Positions 46,435 to 55,457 are shown, numbered from the stretch's first letter. The stretch is 64,000 bases of DNA from JAJFKB01 sp965230515 (GCA_965230515.1 OZ246007.1:1798001-1862000), one strand, 5' to 3'. Numbers and translations: made by a program. Notes: generated by a model from the sequence alone, not told the origin.

Positions 46435-46563
46435 AGATTTACTTCCGCTATGATATGCTATTCACAATAGCCGTTTAATGCTCCGTTACATTCAGTCCGA
46501 GTTTGGTCGGCCTGATACTTGTAAAAGCTGAATTTATATAAAAATTAAAGCGAGCGCCGGAAA

Positions 46564-47391
46564 ATGTGGCAAGAATACCCCTTTTTCACGAACAAAGAAA
46601 TGCAGAGAAAACCCTGTGTCGGCATTAGCGCATGCCTGCTCGGGGAAAGGGTTAGATATGACGGAACATCGAAGATCCAACCCGATCTTATCAACCAGCT
46701 TGATCCTCTGCTCACATTAAAACCACTTTGCCCGGAGGTTGCTATTGGCATGGGGGTTCCCCGCCCGCCCATTCAACTGCACCTTCATAACAAACAGATC
46801 GAGGCTGTTTACGTGGAGGATCAGGCGAAGAATTTCACTCAACCTCTCAGCCAGTATGCCGAACAGATTATTGAGGAAAGTACTGCCGATTGGAAAGACG
46901 AGAGTCTCTGCGGTTACATTTTTAAAAGCCGCTCACCCAGCTGTGGTGCGGGCAGTACACCGGTCTTTTCCGATGGTGTGCACGTACGTTTTGGCGATGG
47001 TGTTTATGCGCACAAGATACGCAGTGCAATGCCCTGGCTTCCCCTAATGGAGGAAGAAGAGCTCGAACATCAGCGTTCTCGAAACCGGTTCCTGTTTCTC
47101 ACCTATTTGATCAGCGATTACTACCACTCGGTACAAACGGAGGAAGATCAAAAAATATTCTTTAACCACCATCATCCGCTAATTAATGGGTTAGCCAGAA
47201 AAAGAAAAAACCAACTCGCCGCATCCCTGGAACATGCACTCCTTCCATCAAGCTTAGTTAATGCATTTGATTGCGCTTTGACAGTATTGACAGAATCGCT
47301 ACTGGAAACCAGTCATCAGGAATTTGAAAATATCGTTGATAACGCCTGTAACCAGGCGGGCACAAAAAAAGGGGGCTTAACCCCCTTATAG
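46564..47391 (+). CDS. DUF523/DUF1722 domain protein
   Basis: A 275-residue protein. The DUF523 half has CVGISACLLGERVRYDG and SPSCG cysteine motifs; the C-terminal half (about residues 160-250) is a DUF1722-like domain, YbgA type. The fusion is widespread and its function is not established, though a link to DNA repair or thiouracil metabolism has been proposed for relatives. Its last codons overlap the terminator of the convergent PII gene. An ATG at 46600 is a possible shorter start. Confidence 0.85.
   Translation: MWQEYPFFTNKEMQRKPCVGISACLLGERVRYDGTSKIQPDLINQLDPLLTLKPLCPEVAIGMGVPRPPIQLHLHNKQIEAVYVEDQAKNFTQPLSQYAEQIIEESTADWKDESLCGYIFKSRSPSCGAGSTPVFSDGVHVRFGDGVYAHKIRSAMPWLPLMEEEELEHQRSRNRFLFLTYLISDYYHSVQTEEDQKIFFNHHHPLINGLARKRKNQLAASLEHALLPSSLVNAFDCALTVLTESLLETSHQEFENIVDNACNQAGTKKGGLTPL
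47363..47386 (-). terminator. Intrinsic terminator of the PII-amtB-PII operon
   Basis: On the minus strand a GGGGG/CCCCC stem with flanking A-T pairs around TTAAG is followed by seven T. It lies about 25 bp past the stop of the distal PII gene, inside the final codons of the convergent DUF523 gene. Confidence 0.88.
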
Positions 47392-47414
47392 TGTGACCAT
47401 CAGTAGTCGGACAA

Positions 47415-47753
47415 TCAAATAGCGCTGGTACCAGTCTCTCCCGTTCTGATACGAATCGCCTGTTCCAGATCAAATACAAAAATCTTGCCGTCACCAATCT
47501 TGCCGGTATTGGCTGCCTTGCTTACTGCCTCAATAACCTGGTCGACCAATTCATCGGCTACGGCTATTTCCAGTTTTACTTTAGGTAGGAAATCTACCAC
47601 ATATTCTGCGCCTCGATAGAGCTCCGTATGCCCCTTTTGACGACCAAAACCTTTCACCTCTGTGACAGTAATACCGGTCACTCCAATTTCCGATAAAGCC
47701 TCTCTTACATCGTCCAGCTTAAAAGGTTTAATGATGGCATTGACCAATTTCAT
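47415..47753 (-). CDS. glnK: PII signal protein (distal copy)
   Basis: A 112-residue PII nitrogen sensor. The T-loop GHTELYRGAEYVVDFLP carries the Tyr51 uridylylation site; KIGDGKIFV and RIRTGE are ATP/2-oxoglutarate-site motifs. It binds 2-oxoglutarate and ATP and should block AmtB when unmodified. Last gene of the operon, directly after amtB. Confidence 0.95.
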   Translation of the reverse strand: MKLVNAIIKPFKLDDVREALSEIGVTGITVTEVKGFGRQKGHTELYRGAEYVVDFLPKVKLEIAVADELVDQVIEAVSKAANTGKIGDGKIFVFDLEQAIRIRTGETGTSAI

Positions 47754-47837
47754 TCATATTCTCCAACTTTAATTAACCCGCCCATTTCATTTCAGGGGCG
47801 CTATTGTAACACGATCCGCTTGCTGAGTAATGGCTTG

Positions 47838-49103
47838 CTACTTGAGTGTAAATTCCGGGTAAGCTTCCATTCCGCATTCAGAGATATCCACCCCTTCATA
47901 CTCCTCTTCTTCACTCACTCGCAATCCGATGGTCGCTTTAATAACCACCCACACAAGCGCGCTCGCTGCAAACACCCAGACAAAAATGGTCAACATACCG
48001 GCAAGTTGCCCTGACAATGACGCATCCCCATTAGTGATAGGTACCGCCAACAATCCCCAGATGCCCACCACCCCATGTACCGAGATGGCACCAACCGGAT
48101 CATCAATTTTCAGCTTATCCAGGGCCAGGATGGAGAAGACCACGATAATACCGCCCACTAAGCCAATCGCTGTCGCGGCCATCGGTGAGGGTGTAGACGG
48201 TTCAGCCGTTATGGCTACTAATCCAGCCAATGCACCATTAAGCGCCATGGTCAAATCCGCCTTACCAAACATCAATCTGGCAACCAGCATAGCTCCTACA
48301 AGTCCACCTGCAGCCGCTGCATTGGTATTTAGAAATACCATAGCCACTGAGTTGGCATTGCTGATATCACCCAGTTTTAACACCGAACCACCGTTGAACC
48401 CGAACCAGCCCATCCACAGGATAAAAGTGCCCAATGTTGCCAGGGGTAGATTCGCACCCGGAATCGCATTAATCTGGCCGGAACTGCCATATTTTCCTTT
48501 ACGCGGTCCAAGCAGGATAACGCCTGCTAATGCAGCAGAAGCACCCGCCATGTGGACAATGCCTGATCCGGCGAAGTCGGAAAAGCCAAGATCAGACAGA
48601 CTATACAAGCCGAAGACCTCTTCGCCACCCCATGTCCAGCTGCCCTCTAATGGATAAATTACACCTGTCATTACGAGTGCGAACAGGAGAAACGCCCATA
48701 GTTTCATACGCTCGGCAACAGCCCCCGATACGATTGACATGGCCGTTGCCACAAAGACCACCTGAAAGAAAAAGTCCGAGGCGCCGGAATAGACAGAATC
48801 GCCGCCAAAACCGTTCTCTGCAGATGCAGCTAAGGCCTCCTCGACCAGCTTTTCACCACCCCCGATGCCCTCCAGAAAGTAACCACCCTGATACATAATC
48901 GCATACCCGCAAACCAGGTACATGATGCAGGATACCGCATACAGTGCGACATTCTTGGTTAGAATCTCAGTAGTGTTTTTTGACCGCACCAGTCCTGCTT
49001 CGAGCATGGCAAATCCCGCAGCCATCCACATCACCAGCGCGCCACATATCAGAAAATAGAAAGTATCAATTGCATACTGAAGTTGAAAAATGTTGTTTTC
49101 CAC
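47838..49103 (-). CDS. amtB: Ammonium transporter AmtB
   Basis: A 421-residue Amt/Rh channel with eleven predicted helices. The twin pore His are in SGIVHMAGASAALAG and AISVHGVVGIWGLL. No strong signal peptide: it starts MENNIFQLQYAIDTFYF, directly into helix one. Flanked on both sides by PII genes on the same strand. Confidence 0.97.
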   Translation of the reverse strand: MENNIFQLQYAIDTFYFLICGALVMWMAAGFAMLEAGLVRSKNTTEILTKNVALYAVSCIMYLVCGYAIMYQGGYFLEGIGGGEKLVEEALAASAENGFGGDSVYSGASDFFFQVVFVATAMSIVSGAVAERMKLWAFLLFALVMTGVIYPLEGSWTWGGEEVFGLYSLSDLGFSDFAGSGIVHMAGASAALAGVILLGPRKGKYGSSGQINAIPGANLPLATLGTFILWMGWFGFNGGSVLKLGDISNANSVAMVFLNTNAAAAGGLVGAMLVARLMFGKADLTMALNGALAGLVAITAEPSTPSPMAATAIGLVGGIIVVFSILALDKLKIDDPVGAISVHGVVGIWGLLAVPITNGDASLSGQLAGMLTIFVWVFAASALVWVVIKATIGLRVSEEEEYEGVDISECGMEAYPEFTLK

Positions 49104-49160
49104 AAAGCCTCCGCCGTTTCGTCCGACCCTAGATATTTACAACGTGTCTATAAAAAGTGA

Positions 49161-49499
49161 CTACACCGCCTCGTCACCTGTCTCACCCGTACGAATCCGT
49201 ACTGCTTTTTCAAGATCGACGACAAAGATCTTTCCATCACCGATCTTACCGGTATTCGCCGCTTTCATGATTGCTTCCACAGCCGTATCCAGTTGATGGT
49301 TCGCCACCGCAATTTCCAACTTAACCTTGGGCAGAAAATCCACGTTGTATTCGGCACCCCGATACAGTTCCGTATGCCCTTTTTGGCGACCAAAGCCGCG
49401 CACTTCAATAGCGGTAACCCCGGAAATACCTGTATCGGAAAGTGCTTCTCTCACCGCGTCCAGTTTGAATGGCTTAATCACTGCCAATATCAGTTTCAT
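49161..49499 (-). CDS. glnB: PII signal protein (proximal copy)
   Basis: A 112-residue PII protein starting MKLILAVIKPFKLDAVREAL, with GHTELYRGAEYNVDFLP containing Tyr51. It is close to the distal copy but distinct in several positions. An upstream frame adding 28 residues overlaps the porin gene and is not supported. Naming it glnB rather than glnK is arbitrary. Confidence 0.93.
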   Translation of the reverse strand: MKLILAVIKPFKLDAVREALSDTGISGVTAIEVRGFGRQKGHTELYRGAEYNVDFLPKVKLEIAVANHQLDTAVEAIMKAANTGKIGDGKIFVVDLEKAVRIRTGETGDEAV

Positions 49500-49518
49500 G
49501 GTCTTTGATTCCGGTTTT

Positions 49519-50247
49519 TTAGAGGGATTTGGAAATTGAAAACACCACGGTTGCATCGCAGTCGTTGCGGGAAAAACCAGCACCGGCGCAGTCTGCCTTT
49601 GAAATATCGGTGTCGCTAAAACTGAGCCCCAACTCTACTCCCTGTATTTCTTTGGAAATGGACAGCCCGTAATGGGTATAATCATCCGAACCACCAAATG
49701 TGGCCTCATCAAACTCCTGTAATGCCAGCGACAAAGAAGCGGTAAACCCCATCGGCAAACTGATGTCGTAACTACCGTGGTAATAGTATGCTTCTCCGGT
49801 CTCAGCAAAAAAGTCATCGGAATAGTTCACACCCAGGGTAAGATTCTTCCAGCTAACGCTGCCGTAATACTCGACAAAATCTCCTTGAGGGTCTGACGGA
49901 TCGGAGGGGTAGTCATAGTAAATTATGCCGATATCGTAGCCCACATCCTCATTAATCGACCCGCTGTAACCGCCGTAGTAATCAATTTCCAGACTGTCGG
50001 CAAAATCTACATTTGAGCCCCACACACCCAGGTAAAATCCGCTATCATGTGAAAGGTCAAATCCGCCCTGAATGGCAGGATCACCTGTCGTTTGGGACAA
50101 GCCTCGATAGAGGTAGTCAGTGGTCAAAGCAATATTGCCACTTAAACTGAACCCCGCATCGTCAGACGCATTCGTCATATCCTCAGCCAACACCAACGCC
50201 GGCCCCATTAAAAAACCGGCAATTGCAGTTTTTATACGCTTGTTCAT
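49519..50247 (-). CDS. TorF-family putative porin
   Basis: A 242-residue outer-membrane beta-barrel protein of the TIGR02001 type. A signal peptide ends near VLAED, the family motif NIALTTDYLYRGLSQT follows, and the rest is aromatic, alternating beta-strand sequence ending in SISKSL. Directly upstream of the PII-amtB-PII genes and behind a sigma-54 promoter, so it is expected to serve nitrogen uptake. GGGAG lies about 8 bp before the ATG. Confidence 0.92.
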   Translation of the reverse strand: MNKRIKTAIAGFLMGPALVLAEDMTNASDDAGFSLSGNIALTTDYLYRGLSQTTGDPAIQGGFDLSHDSGFYLGVWGSNVDFADSLEIDYYGGYSGSINEDVGYDIGIIYYDYPSDPSDPQGDFVEYYGSVSWKNLTLGVNYSDDFFAETGEAYYYHGSYDISLPMGFTASLSLALQEFDEATFGGSDDYTHYGLSISKEIQGVELGLSFSDTDISKADCAGAGFSRNDCDATVVFSISKSL

Positions 50248-50306
50248 TTTGATTAACTCCCTTGGCAGTAAAATTAATTAACAATCTAATTGGATATCTC
50301 ACTGAC

Positions 50307-50322
50307 AGCACATATCGTGCCA
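50307..50322 (-). promoter_or_regulatory. Sigma-54 promoter of the TorF-PII-AmtB-PII operon
   Basis: On the minus strand the sequence TGGCACGATATGTGCT has the -24 GG and -12 GC separated by exactly 10 bp, the invariant sigma-54 spacing. It lies about 60 bp upstream of the porin ATG. Confidence 0.85.
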
Positions 50323-50384
50323 AAAATAATATTTCTTTACATTACAATCAGTTATAAAACTCATTCATTCTTAACGCCAGACCA

Positions 50385-50401
50385 TGCTCTTTATTGGTGC
50401 G
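50385..50401. promoter_or_regulatory. NtrC-like enhancer box
   Basis: TGCTCTTTATTGGTGCG matches the E. coli glnA NtrC site at 14 of 17 positions (my comparison from memory). A TTGGTGCA half-site recurs at 50426-50433. Both are about 90-130 bp upstream of the expected start site of the sigma-54 promoter, the normal enhancer range. Confidence 0.65.
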
Positions 50402-50534
50402 CGCCAATCAAAGGAGATAACCGATTTGGTGCACAAGAAAAACGGTCTATATAAGGTGATAAAGATACAACTTAACAGCGCGGATAAAACTTGCATGTTA
50501 AGATAGAAAAACAGATTCACACCCGAGAATACAG

Positions 50535-50852
50535 ATGCTCAAACCCGATATCATTACGCAAATAGGCCAGCAAATTGCTGACTCACTGCCCAAAACGGTC
50601 AAAACCACGCAACAGGAAATCGAGAAAAACGTTCGCCTCATTCTACAAACGACGATTGATAAACTGGACCTTGTCAGTCGCGAAGAGTTTGATAATCAGG
50701 TGGCCGTGCTAAAGAGAACCCGAGCCAAGCTGGAGGCAATGGAGAAGACGCTGGCCCATCTCGAAACACAACTTAAGAAAAAACCTGTGCGTGCCAAAAA
50801 AACAACAGGCAATAAAAAATCCGCAGAATCTGCAGCTACCCCAAAGCCATGA
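50535..50852 (+). CDS. ubiK: Ubiquinone biosynthesis accessory factor UbiK
   Basis: A 105-residue protein of the BMFP/YqiC family, a small coiled-coil trimer that helps the soluble Ubi complex. Conserved REEFDNQVAVLKRTRAKLEA and a Lys/Ala-rich tail. The tail is longer than in E. coli UbiK. Positioned before comM as in Pseudomonas. Confidence 0.93.
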   Translation: MLKPDIITQIGQQIADSLPKTVKTTQQEIEKNVRLILQTTIDKLDLVSREEFDNQVAVLKRTRAKLEAMEKTLAHLETQLKKKPVRAKKTTGNKKSAESAATPKP

Positions 50853-50911
50853 TAAAATCACAACTCGAAATGGGGCATCCTGCCTGAAACTGAAATTCCA
50901 GGGAAGGAATT

Positions 50912-52411
50912 ATGAATTTAGCGATTGTATACTCGCGCGCCAAACTGGGGATAGAAGCCCCACTGGTCACTGTTGAAACGCATATCTCCAATGGGCTACC
51001 CAGCCTGTCAATCGTCGGCCTGCCGGAAACCGCCGTTAAGGAAAGCAAGGATAGGGTTCGCAGCGCGATCATCAATTCTCATTACGAGTTCCCAACACGA
51101 CGCATCACTATCAATCTTGCTCCCGCTGATTTACCAAAAGAAGGCGGGCGATTCGACCTGGCCATTGCTCTGAGTATCCTGGTCGCCTCGGGCCAAATCC
51201 CTGAGGCTTCTGTCAAAAAGTTCGAATTCCTGGGAGAACTGGCTCTTACTGGGCATCTACGTCCTGTAAAAGGGGCGTTACCTGCCGCACTTCAATGCTC
51301 AAACTGCAACCGCTCCTTGGTAGTACCAACAGAAAATGCGCAGGAAGCAACACTACCACAGCAATCCAAGACACTGGCTGTCAGCCATCTGCTTGAAATA
51401 ACGGGCCATTTAACCGGGCAACAGGTTCTCACCAATGTTCAGCGTCTGGAAAGCGGGGCCGCCCCTTCCGAAGGCACATCACTGCATGAGATCAAGGGGC
51501 AACATCAGGCTAAACGTGCCCTTGAGATTGCAGCGGCAGGGGGACACAATCTGTTATTGATCGGCCCACCGGGAACCGGGAAAACCATGCTTGCCAGCAG
51601 ATTACCGGCGCTGTTACCTAACCTCTCCGAATCAGCAGCTCTGGAAGTGGCGGCCATTCAATCCATATCAAACCACAATTTTGACCCGATGAACTGGAAG
51701 CGACCGCCCTTTCGTGCACCACACCATACCGCCTCTGCCGTAGCACTGGTCGGTGGAGGCAGTCATCCCAAGCCTGGCGAGATATCCCTTGCACACCGGG
51801 GGTTACTTTTTTTGGACGAATTACCGGAGTTTGACCGCAAAGTCCTGGAAGTCTTGCGCGAACCCCTTGAATCGGGAGAGATTGTGATATCGCGTGCACA
51901 GCAACAGGTTTGCTTTCCCGCCCAATTTCAATTGATCGCTGCCATGAACCCCTGCCCCTGCGGCTATCACGGCGCGCCCAATGGAAACTGCCGCTGCACA
52001 CCAGACCAGATACACCGCTATCACGGAAAGATATCAGGCCCGTTACTCGACCGAATCGATATGCAAATTGAAGTTGCCGCCAATACAGAGGATTTACTTT
52101 ATCGTTCGAAACCAGCGCCTGCAGCTACCAGGGACACTTTAAAGGAACGCATATCAGACTGCCGCCAGTTACAGCATCAGCGACAAAAGAAAACAAACGC
52201 CGACTTGGTTGCAGCTGACACAGACCAGTTCTGCGCATTAACTGCAGATTGCCTGGATCTCATGTCCCAGGCTATTCAAAGACTCCGGCTTTCCGGCCGC
52301 GCTTATCACCGGCTGCTAAAAGTCGCTCGTACCATTGCGGACCTTGAACAAAGCGATGCAATTCTACCTGCTCATCTGATGGAGGCAATGAGCTATCGCA
52401 AATCAATTTGA
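50912..52411 (+). CDS. comM: ComM (YifB) Mg-chelatase-like AAA+ helicase
   Basis: A 499-residue intact protein. The N-terminal Lon-like domain (SIVGLPETAVKESKDRVRSA) is followed by the AAA+ core: Walker A GPPGTGKTML, Walker B LLFLDELPEF, and the CxxxC region CPCGYHGAPNGNCRC. ComM promotes branch migration during natural transformation. Its 3' 468 bp are duplicated 3.96 kb downstream. Confidence 0.96.
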   Translation: MNLAIVYSRAKLGIEAPLVTVETHISNGLPSLSIVGLPETAVKESKDRVRSAIINSHYEFPTRRITINLAPADLPKEGGRFDLAIALSILVASGQIPEASVKKFEFLGELALTGHLRPVKGALPAALQCSNCNRSLVVPTENAQEATLPQQSKTLAVSHLLEITGHLTGQQVLTNVQRLESGAAPSEGTSLHEIKGQHQAKRALEIAAAGGHNLLLIGPPGTGKTMLASRLPALLPNLSESAALEVAAIQSISNHNFDPMNWKRPPFRAPHHTASAVALVGGGSHPKPGEISLAHRGLLFLDELPEFDRKVLEVLREPLESGEIVISRAQQQVCFPAQFQLIAAMNPCPCGYHGAPNGNCRCTPDQIHRYHGKISGPLLDRIDMQIEVAANTEDLLYRSKPAPAATRDTLKERISDCRQLQHQRQKKTNADLVAADTDQFCALTADCLDLMSQAIQRLRLSGRAYHRLLKVARTIADLEQSDAILPAHLMEAMSYRKSI

Positions 52412-52953
52412 TCCGCAGCGGAGCAGGCTAGCCCGCGACCAGGTGATCTGCCTTGCGAGATTTTTTGACCCGGTTCTCTTTTTGAGCCAGCAGACTGTTA
52501 CAGATATTATCGAATGAAACAGCCTGATTATAAAAATAACCCTGCACCTGGTCACACTGGTAATCCCGTAACAGAACCACCTGCTCGAAATTTTCGACAC
52601 CCTCTGCGATCACTTCCATACCAAGATTATGCGCCAGATTGATAATGGCCTTAACAATCACGGCGTCACCTTTCTTATTCACCGCATTTTGAACAAAGCT
52701 CTTATCCACCTTCAATGAAGTGATCGGCAAGCCTTGAATATGCGCGAATGAAGAATAACCGGTACCAAAGTCATCCAGCGAAAAATGGACTCCCAGCATA
52801 CTGAGGCTATCCATACAGCGGCGCGTGTCATCTTCATTAGCCATAACCGCTGTTTCCGTCAGCTCAAACTCCAGATAGCGGGCGTCAACCTGTGTTTTCT
52901 TGATGATATGAGCGACCGTCTCTTTGAGCTTTTTATCTTGAAATTGTCAAAAA
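51944..52953. repeat. Long direct repeat, left copy
   Basis: About 1,010 bp with a right copy at 55904-56913 at a constant offset of 3,960 bp, no indels and about 13 mismatches before the diverging last 10 bp. Begins inside comM (codon about 345) and ends inside an EAL gene. Both copies are in the same orientation. Confidence 0.97.
52428..52946 (-). pseudogene. 3' fragment of the GGDEF/EAL gene
   Basis: A remnant of the EAL domain: the frame opens just after a stop at 52947-52949 and runs through MANEDDTRRCMDSL, FSLDDFGTGYSSFA and the C-terminal KENRVKKSRKADHLVAG to the natural stop. The intact gene lies at 56388-58208. The 5' part is lost at the repeat boundary. If translated from the internal ATG it gives 138 residues, too short to be a phosphodiesterase. 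Confidence 0.93.
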
Positions 52954-53219
52954 TGTTAATAGGGCAATATTGGATGCAAATCAACAGTACTAATACATAT
53001 GGGTAATTGAATACGGCTTTGTACTTGTTTAACATATTTTTGCCAATATCGTTAGGTTTGTTTGGTGTAATTTATAATGAGGTATTTCGTGCGTATATTA
53101 ATTTAGAAAGCACAAGTAATGATGCAGCAATCGGCTAGACATTACGCGGCATCGCTATTGCTTGCTTTTCTTTTTACCAAATGGATGAGCTATAGAATAC
53201 ATCATCGGACGAAGTAACT
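52954..53219. other. A+T-rich non-coding stretch at the left of the insert
   Basis: About 266 bp between the repeat and the first insert gene. I see no gene, no clear insertion-sequence end and no strong promoter. Confidence 0.4.
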
Positions 53220-53570
53220 ATGTTTAGACCATCTCGCAACATCTTTATATTTTTTTTCAGTTTTTTAACCATATTCTTATTCCCACTATCTACTCTGGCA
53301 CAGGGTAATGCTTCAAATACTTCAACCTCGGAAGAAAGCAGAAAAGCTTTAGTAGAAGAGCTTGATGTATTGCTGAAAGAAGACCTACAGAACTATCCTT
53401 TATATCTTAATGAAGATTCCAAAGGTAATTTATATCGAATCGAGCTGAAACAAAATAAAGCTGGCATTTACGATATTAATGAAATACCTGTTACAGATGA
53501 GGAAATTAAAAAACTCGAGGCAGATGGTCAAAACATTCTTATTACTCCAGATTCAGAGTCCCGAAGTTAA
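53220..53570 (+). CDS. Small secreted protein of unknown function
   Basis: A 116-residue protein with a strong signal peptide (IFIFFFSFLTIFLFPLSTLA, likely cut before QGN) and a polar, acidic mature part with no recognised domain. Codon use is A+T-rich compared with the flanking core genes. It is followed by a long inverted repeat and then the BNR-protein gene on the same strand; the pair may function together. Confidence 0.65.
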   Translation: MFRPSRNIFIFFFSFLTIFLFPLSTLAQGNASNTSTSEESRKALVEELDVLLKEDLQNYPLYLNEDSKGNLYRIELKQNKAGIYDINEIPVTDEEIKKLEADGQNILITPDSESRS

Positions 53571-53580
53571 GAATGATTGA

Positions 53581-53651
53581 GTTCTGATAAAGGAAACGAG
53601 TTACATTTTTGAAATTCTATTACTTTATCAGAACGCCATTTTTTCATACTG
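53581..53651 (+). terminator. 12-bp inverted repeat plus T-run
   Basis: GTTCTGATAAAG at 53581-53592 is repeated exactly in reverse complement at 53633-53644, and six T follow at 53648-53653 or so. The 40-nt spacer makes it a long hairpin that could terminate the small secreted gene. Confidence 0.5.
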
Positions 53652-53672
53652 CTTACGATAATGAGGTGTTGG

Positions 53673-55334
53673 ATGATCTCAAAAACTCATACTTTTCAGG
53701 TATCTTTCTTTTTGTGGGTACTTCTTTTACTTAGCATGCCAACGAAAGCGGGGCAATGGAAACGTATCTGTGTCGAGGGTGGTGTTTGCAATGGGGAGTT
53801 TCAGCATTCGGTAGGCGGCGGTGCAGGTGGGTACTTCCCAGTTGACCGCCATGCAGCCGGACCTGTGGTGGTTGGCAATGAAATTTGGTTTCAATATTTT
53901 CCAACATCGGAATACCTTCTTCCCGATTATTCTGTTGTCAGCTCCCTGTTTCGCATGGATACAGAAACGGGATCTCTCGCTGCTTCTGATGAAAGGGCTT
54001 TGATAGTCTCCGATGGAAACACTGTTGCTCTTCCCGATGGAGGTGCAGTAACGGTGGACTTGCGAAATGCCAGTGTTTTATCTGAGGCGGGCGAATTGGT
54101 TGAACAAATAGTGTGGACAGGGTGGAATGATTTAACCGAATTTGCGCTAAATACTAATAATGCAGCACTTACTGGCCCTCCAATCTATGTAGAGGGTAGT
54201 CTATATATTGGCATTAGAGGAGCAGGAGGCTCAAAACTGTATAGAAGTGTGAACGGGGGACACACATGGGTCGCCATACCTAATGCCAGCGAAATTCGCA
54301 TCGGTGATGACAGATTCAATCTGTTGGCCAATCCCGAGGAAACCGCATTATGGGCCATCAATTCGGAATTCTTCGAATTGTCCGCTAGCTTATGGGAATC
54401 CTTTGATCATGGTCAGAACTGGAAAAGAGTTGATGATGGTTCGTTTCCAGAGCATACCGTACGTATCGTACACGATCCGAATGGCGGTGCCTCCTATGCG
54501 TTGGCTCCGGGTGGACTTCATGTGAGCAGGGATCAGGGAAAGTCCTGGGAAGCAACGACTTTGTCAGAGGCTGTACATGGACTGGTTTTTGTAGAACGTA
54601 ATGAACCTCTGGACCGTGCCTTGATAGTTGGGACTAATACTGGTGTTAAGGTTAGTGTGGACGAAGGAATCTCCTGGCAGAATATGAGTCAGGGATTGCT
54701 ATCTATTCCCCATACGGTGACGTATGCGAATGGTGTATTAGTGGCAACCAGTGATGCAGGTTATTTTACTTGTAACACGGTTGATTGCGCTGGTGTTAGT
54801 CAGCCTGTCACTAGTCCTGAAGATCGAGGGTTGGTCACTGTCATTGAGTTTTTTAATACCGATCTGGAGCACTATTTTATCACATCGTCTGAAGCAGAAG
54901 CCGAAGGGATTGATCAAGGGTCTGCTGGGGCTGGCTGGATACGTACAGGGGAAACCTTTCCCGCCTGGAGTTTGTTGGGAAGTCAGAAGGCAAATCCGGT
55001 CTGTAGGTTTTATGGCTCCTTATCCCCGGGACCGAATAGCCATTTCTTTACATTTTCACCAAATGAATGCGGTTTTTTGCAGGAGCGCCAAGAAACAACT
55101 CCGGCTTCTAAACCACGCTGGAATTTTGAAGGGTATGATTTTATGGCCATACCGTTTTTATTGGAGGATGAATCTTGTCCAGCGGATACCCAGCCAGTAT
55201 ACAGAGCGTACAATGATGGTTTCAGACAGGGCAAGGACAGCAACCACCGGTATGTAACCGACTTTTCACTATTAGCGCCGCTTGTTACACAAGGGTGGAT
55301 TGATGAAGGTATCGCTTTTTGCGTTCCAGAGTAG
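53673..55334 (+). CDS. Secreted BNR-repeat and DUF5648 protein
   Basis: About 553 residues. After a signal peptide (FFLWVLLLLSMPTKA) come at least four BNR-type motifs of the SxDxGxxW form: SVNGGHTW, SFDHGQNW, SRDQGKSW and SVDEGISW, typical of beta-propeller sialidase-like or photosystem stability-factor folds. Residues about 385-550 form a DUF5648-type domain (EHYFITSSEAEAEG, NSHFFTFSPNECGFL, DSNHRYVTDFSLL) with paired cysteines. ATG 53673 is chosen because GAGGTG lies just before it; 53661 is an alternative. Probably extracellular, binding or degrading a polymer; no catalytic Asp/Tyr set for sialidase can be assigned. Confidence 0.8.
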   Translation: MISKTHTFQVSFFLWVLLLLSMPTKAGQWKRICVEGGVCNGEFQHSVGGGAGGYFPVDRHAAGPVVVGNEIWFQYFPTSEYLLPDYSVVSSLFRMDTETGSLAASDERALIVSDGNTVALPDGGAVTVDLRNASVLSEAGELVEQIVWTGWNDLTEFALNTNNAALTGPPIYVEGSLYIGIRGAGGSKLYRSVNGGHTWVAIPNASEIRIGDDRFNLLANPEETALWAINSEFFELSASLWESFDHGQNWKRVDDGSFPEHTVRIVHDPNGGASYALAPGGLHVSRDQGKSWEATTLSEAVHGLVFVERNEPLDRALIVGTNTGVKVSVDEGISWQNMSQGLLSIPHTVTYANGVLVATSDAGYFTCNTVDCAGVSQPVTSPEDRGLVTVIEFFNTDLEHYFITSSEAEAEGIDQGSAGAGWIRTGETFPAWSLLGSQKANPVCRFYGSLSPGPNSHFFTFSPNECGFLQERQETTPASKPRWNFEGYDFMAIPFLLEDESCPADTQPVYRAYNDGFRQGKDSNHRYVTDFSLLAPLVTQGWIDEGIAFCVPE

Positions 55335-55414
55335 TATGAAAATCGACAACCATCCATCTGTTCTTTGAAAGACTAGCTTGAGTGTCTACAACGATACCAT
55401 GGTTTTGGGATAGA

Positions 55415-55441
55415 TGATCTGCACCATTAAAACTGGACGCC
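55415..55441. other. Possible IS3/IS150-family end remnant
   Basis: The sequence TGATCTGCACCATTAAAACT continues with GGACGC and resembles the terminal repeat of IS150-like elements (TGTACTGCACCCATTTTGTT then GGACG, from memory). No transposase or matching second end was found, so at most a solo relic. Confidence 0.3.
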
Positions 55442-55457
55442 GCTGCTAAGCAACATT

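Noticed and set aside
47929..48657. 242-residue frame opposite amtB
   Set aside because: Low-complexity Ala/Pro/Thr composition from the reverse of hydrophobic codons; amtB is certain on the other strand.
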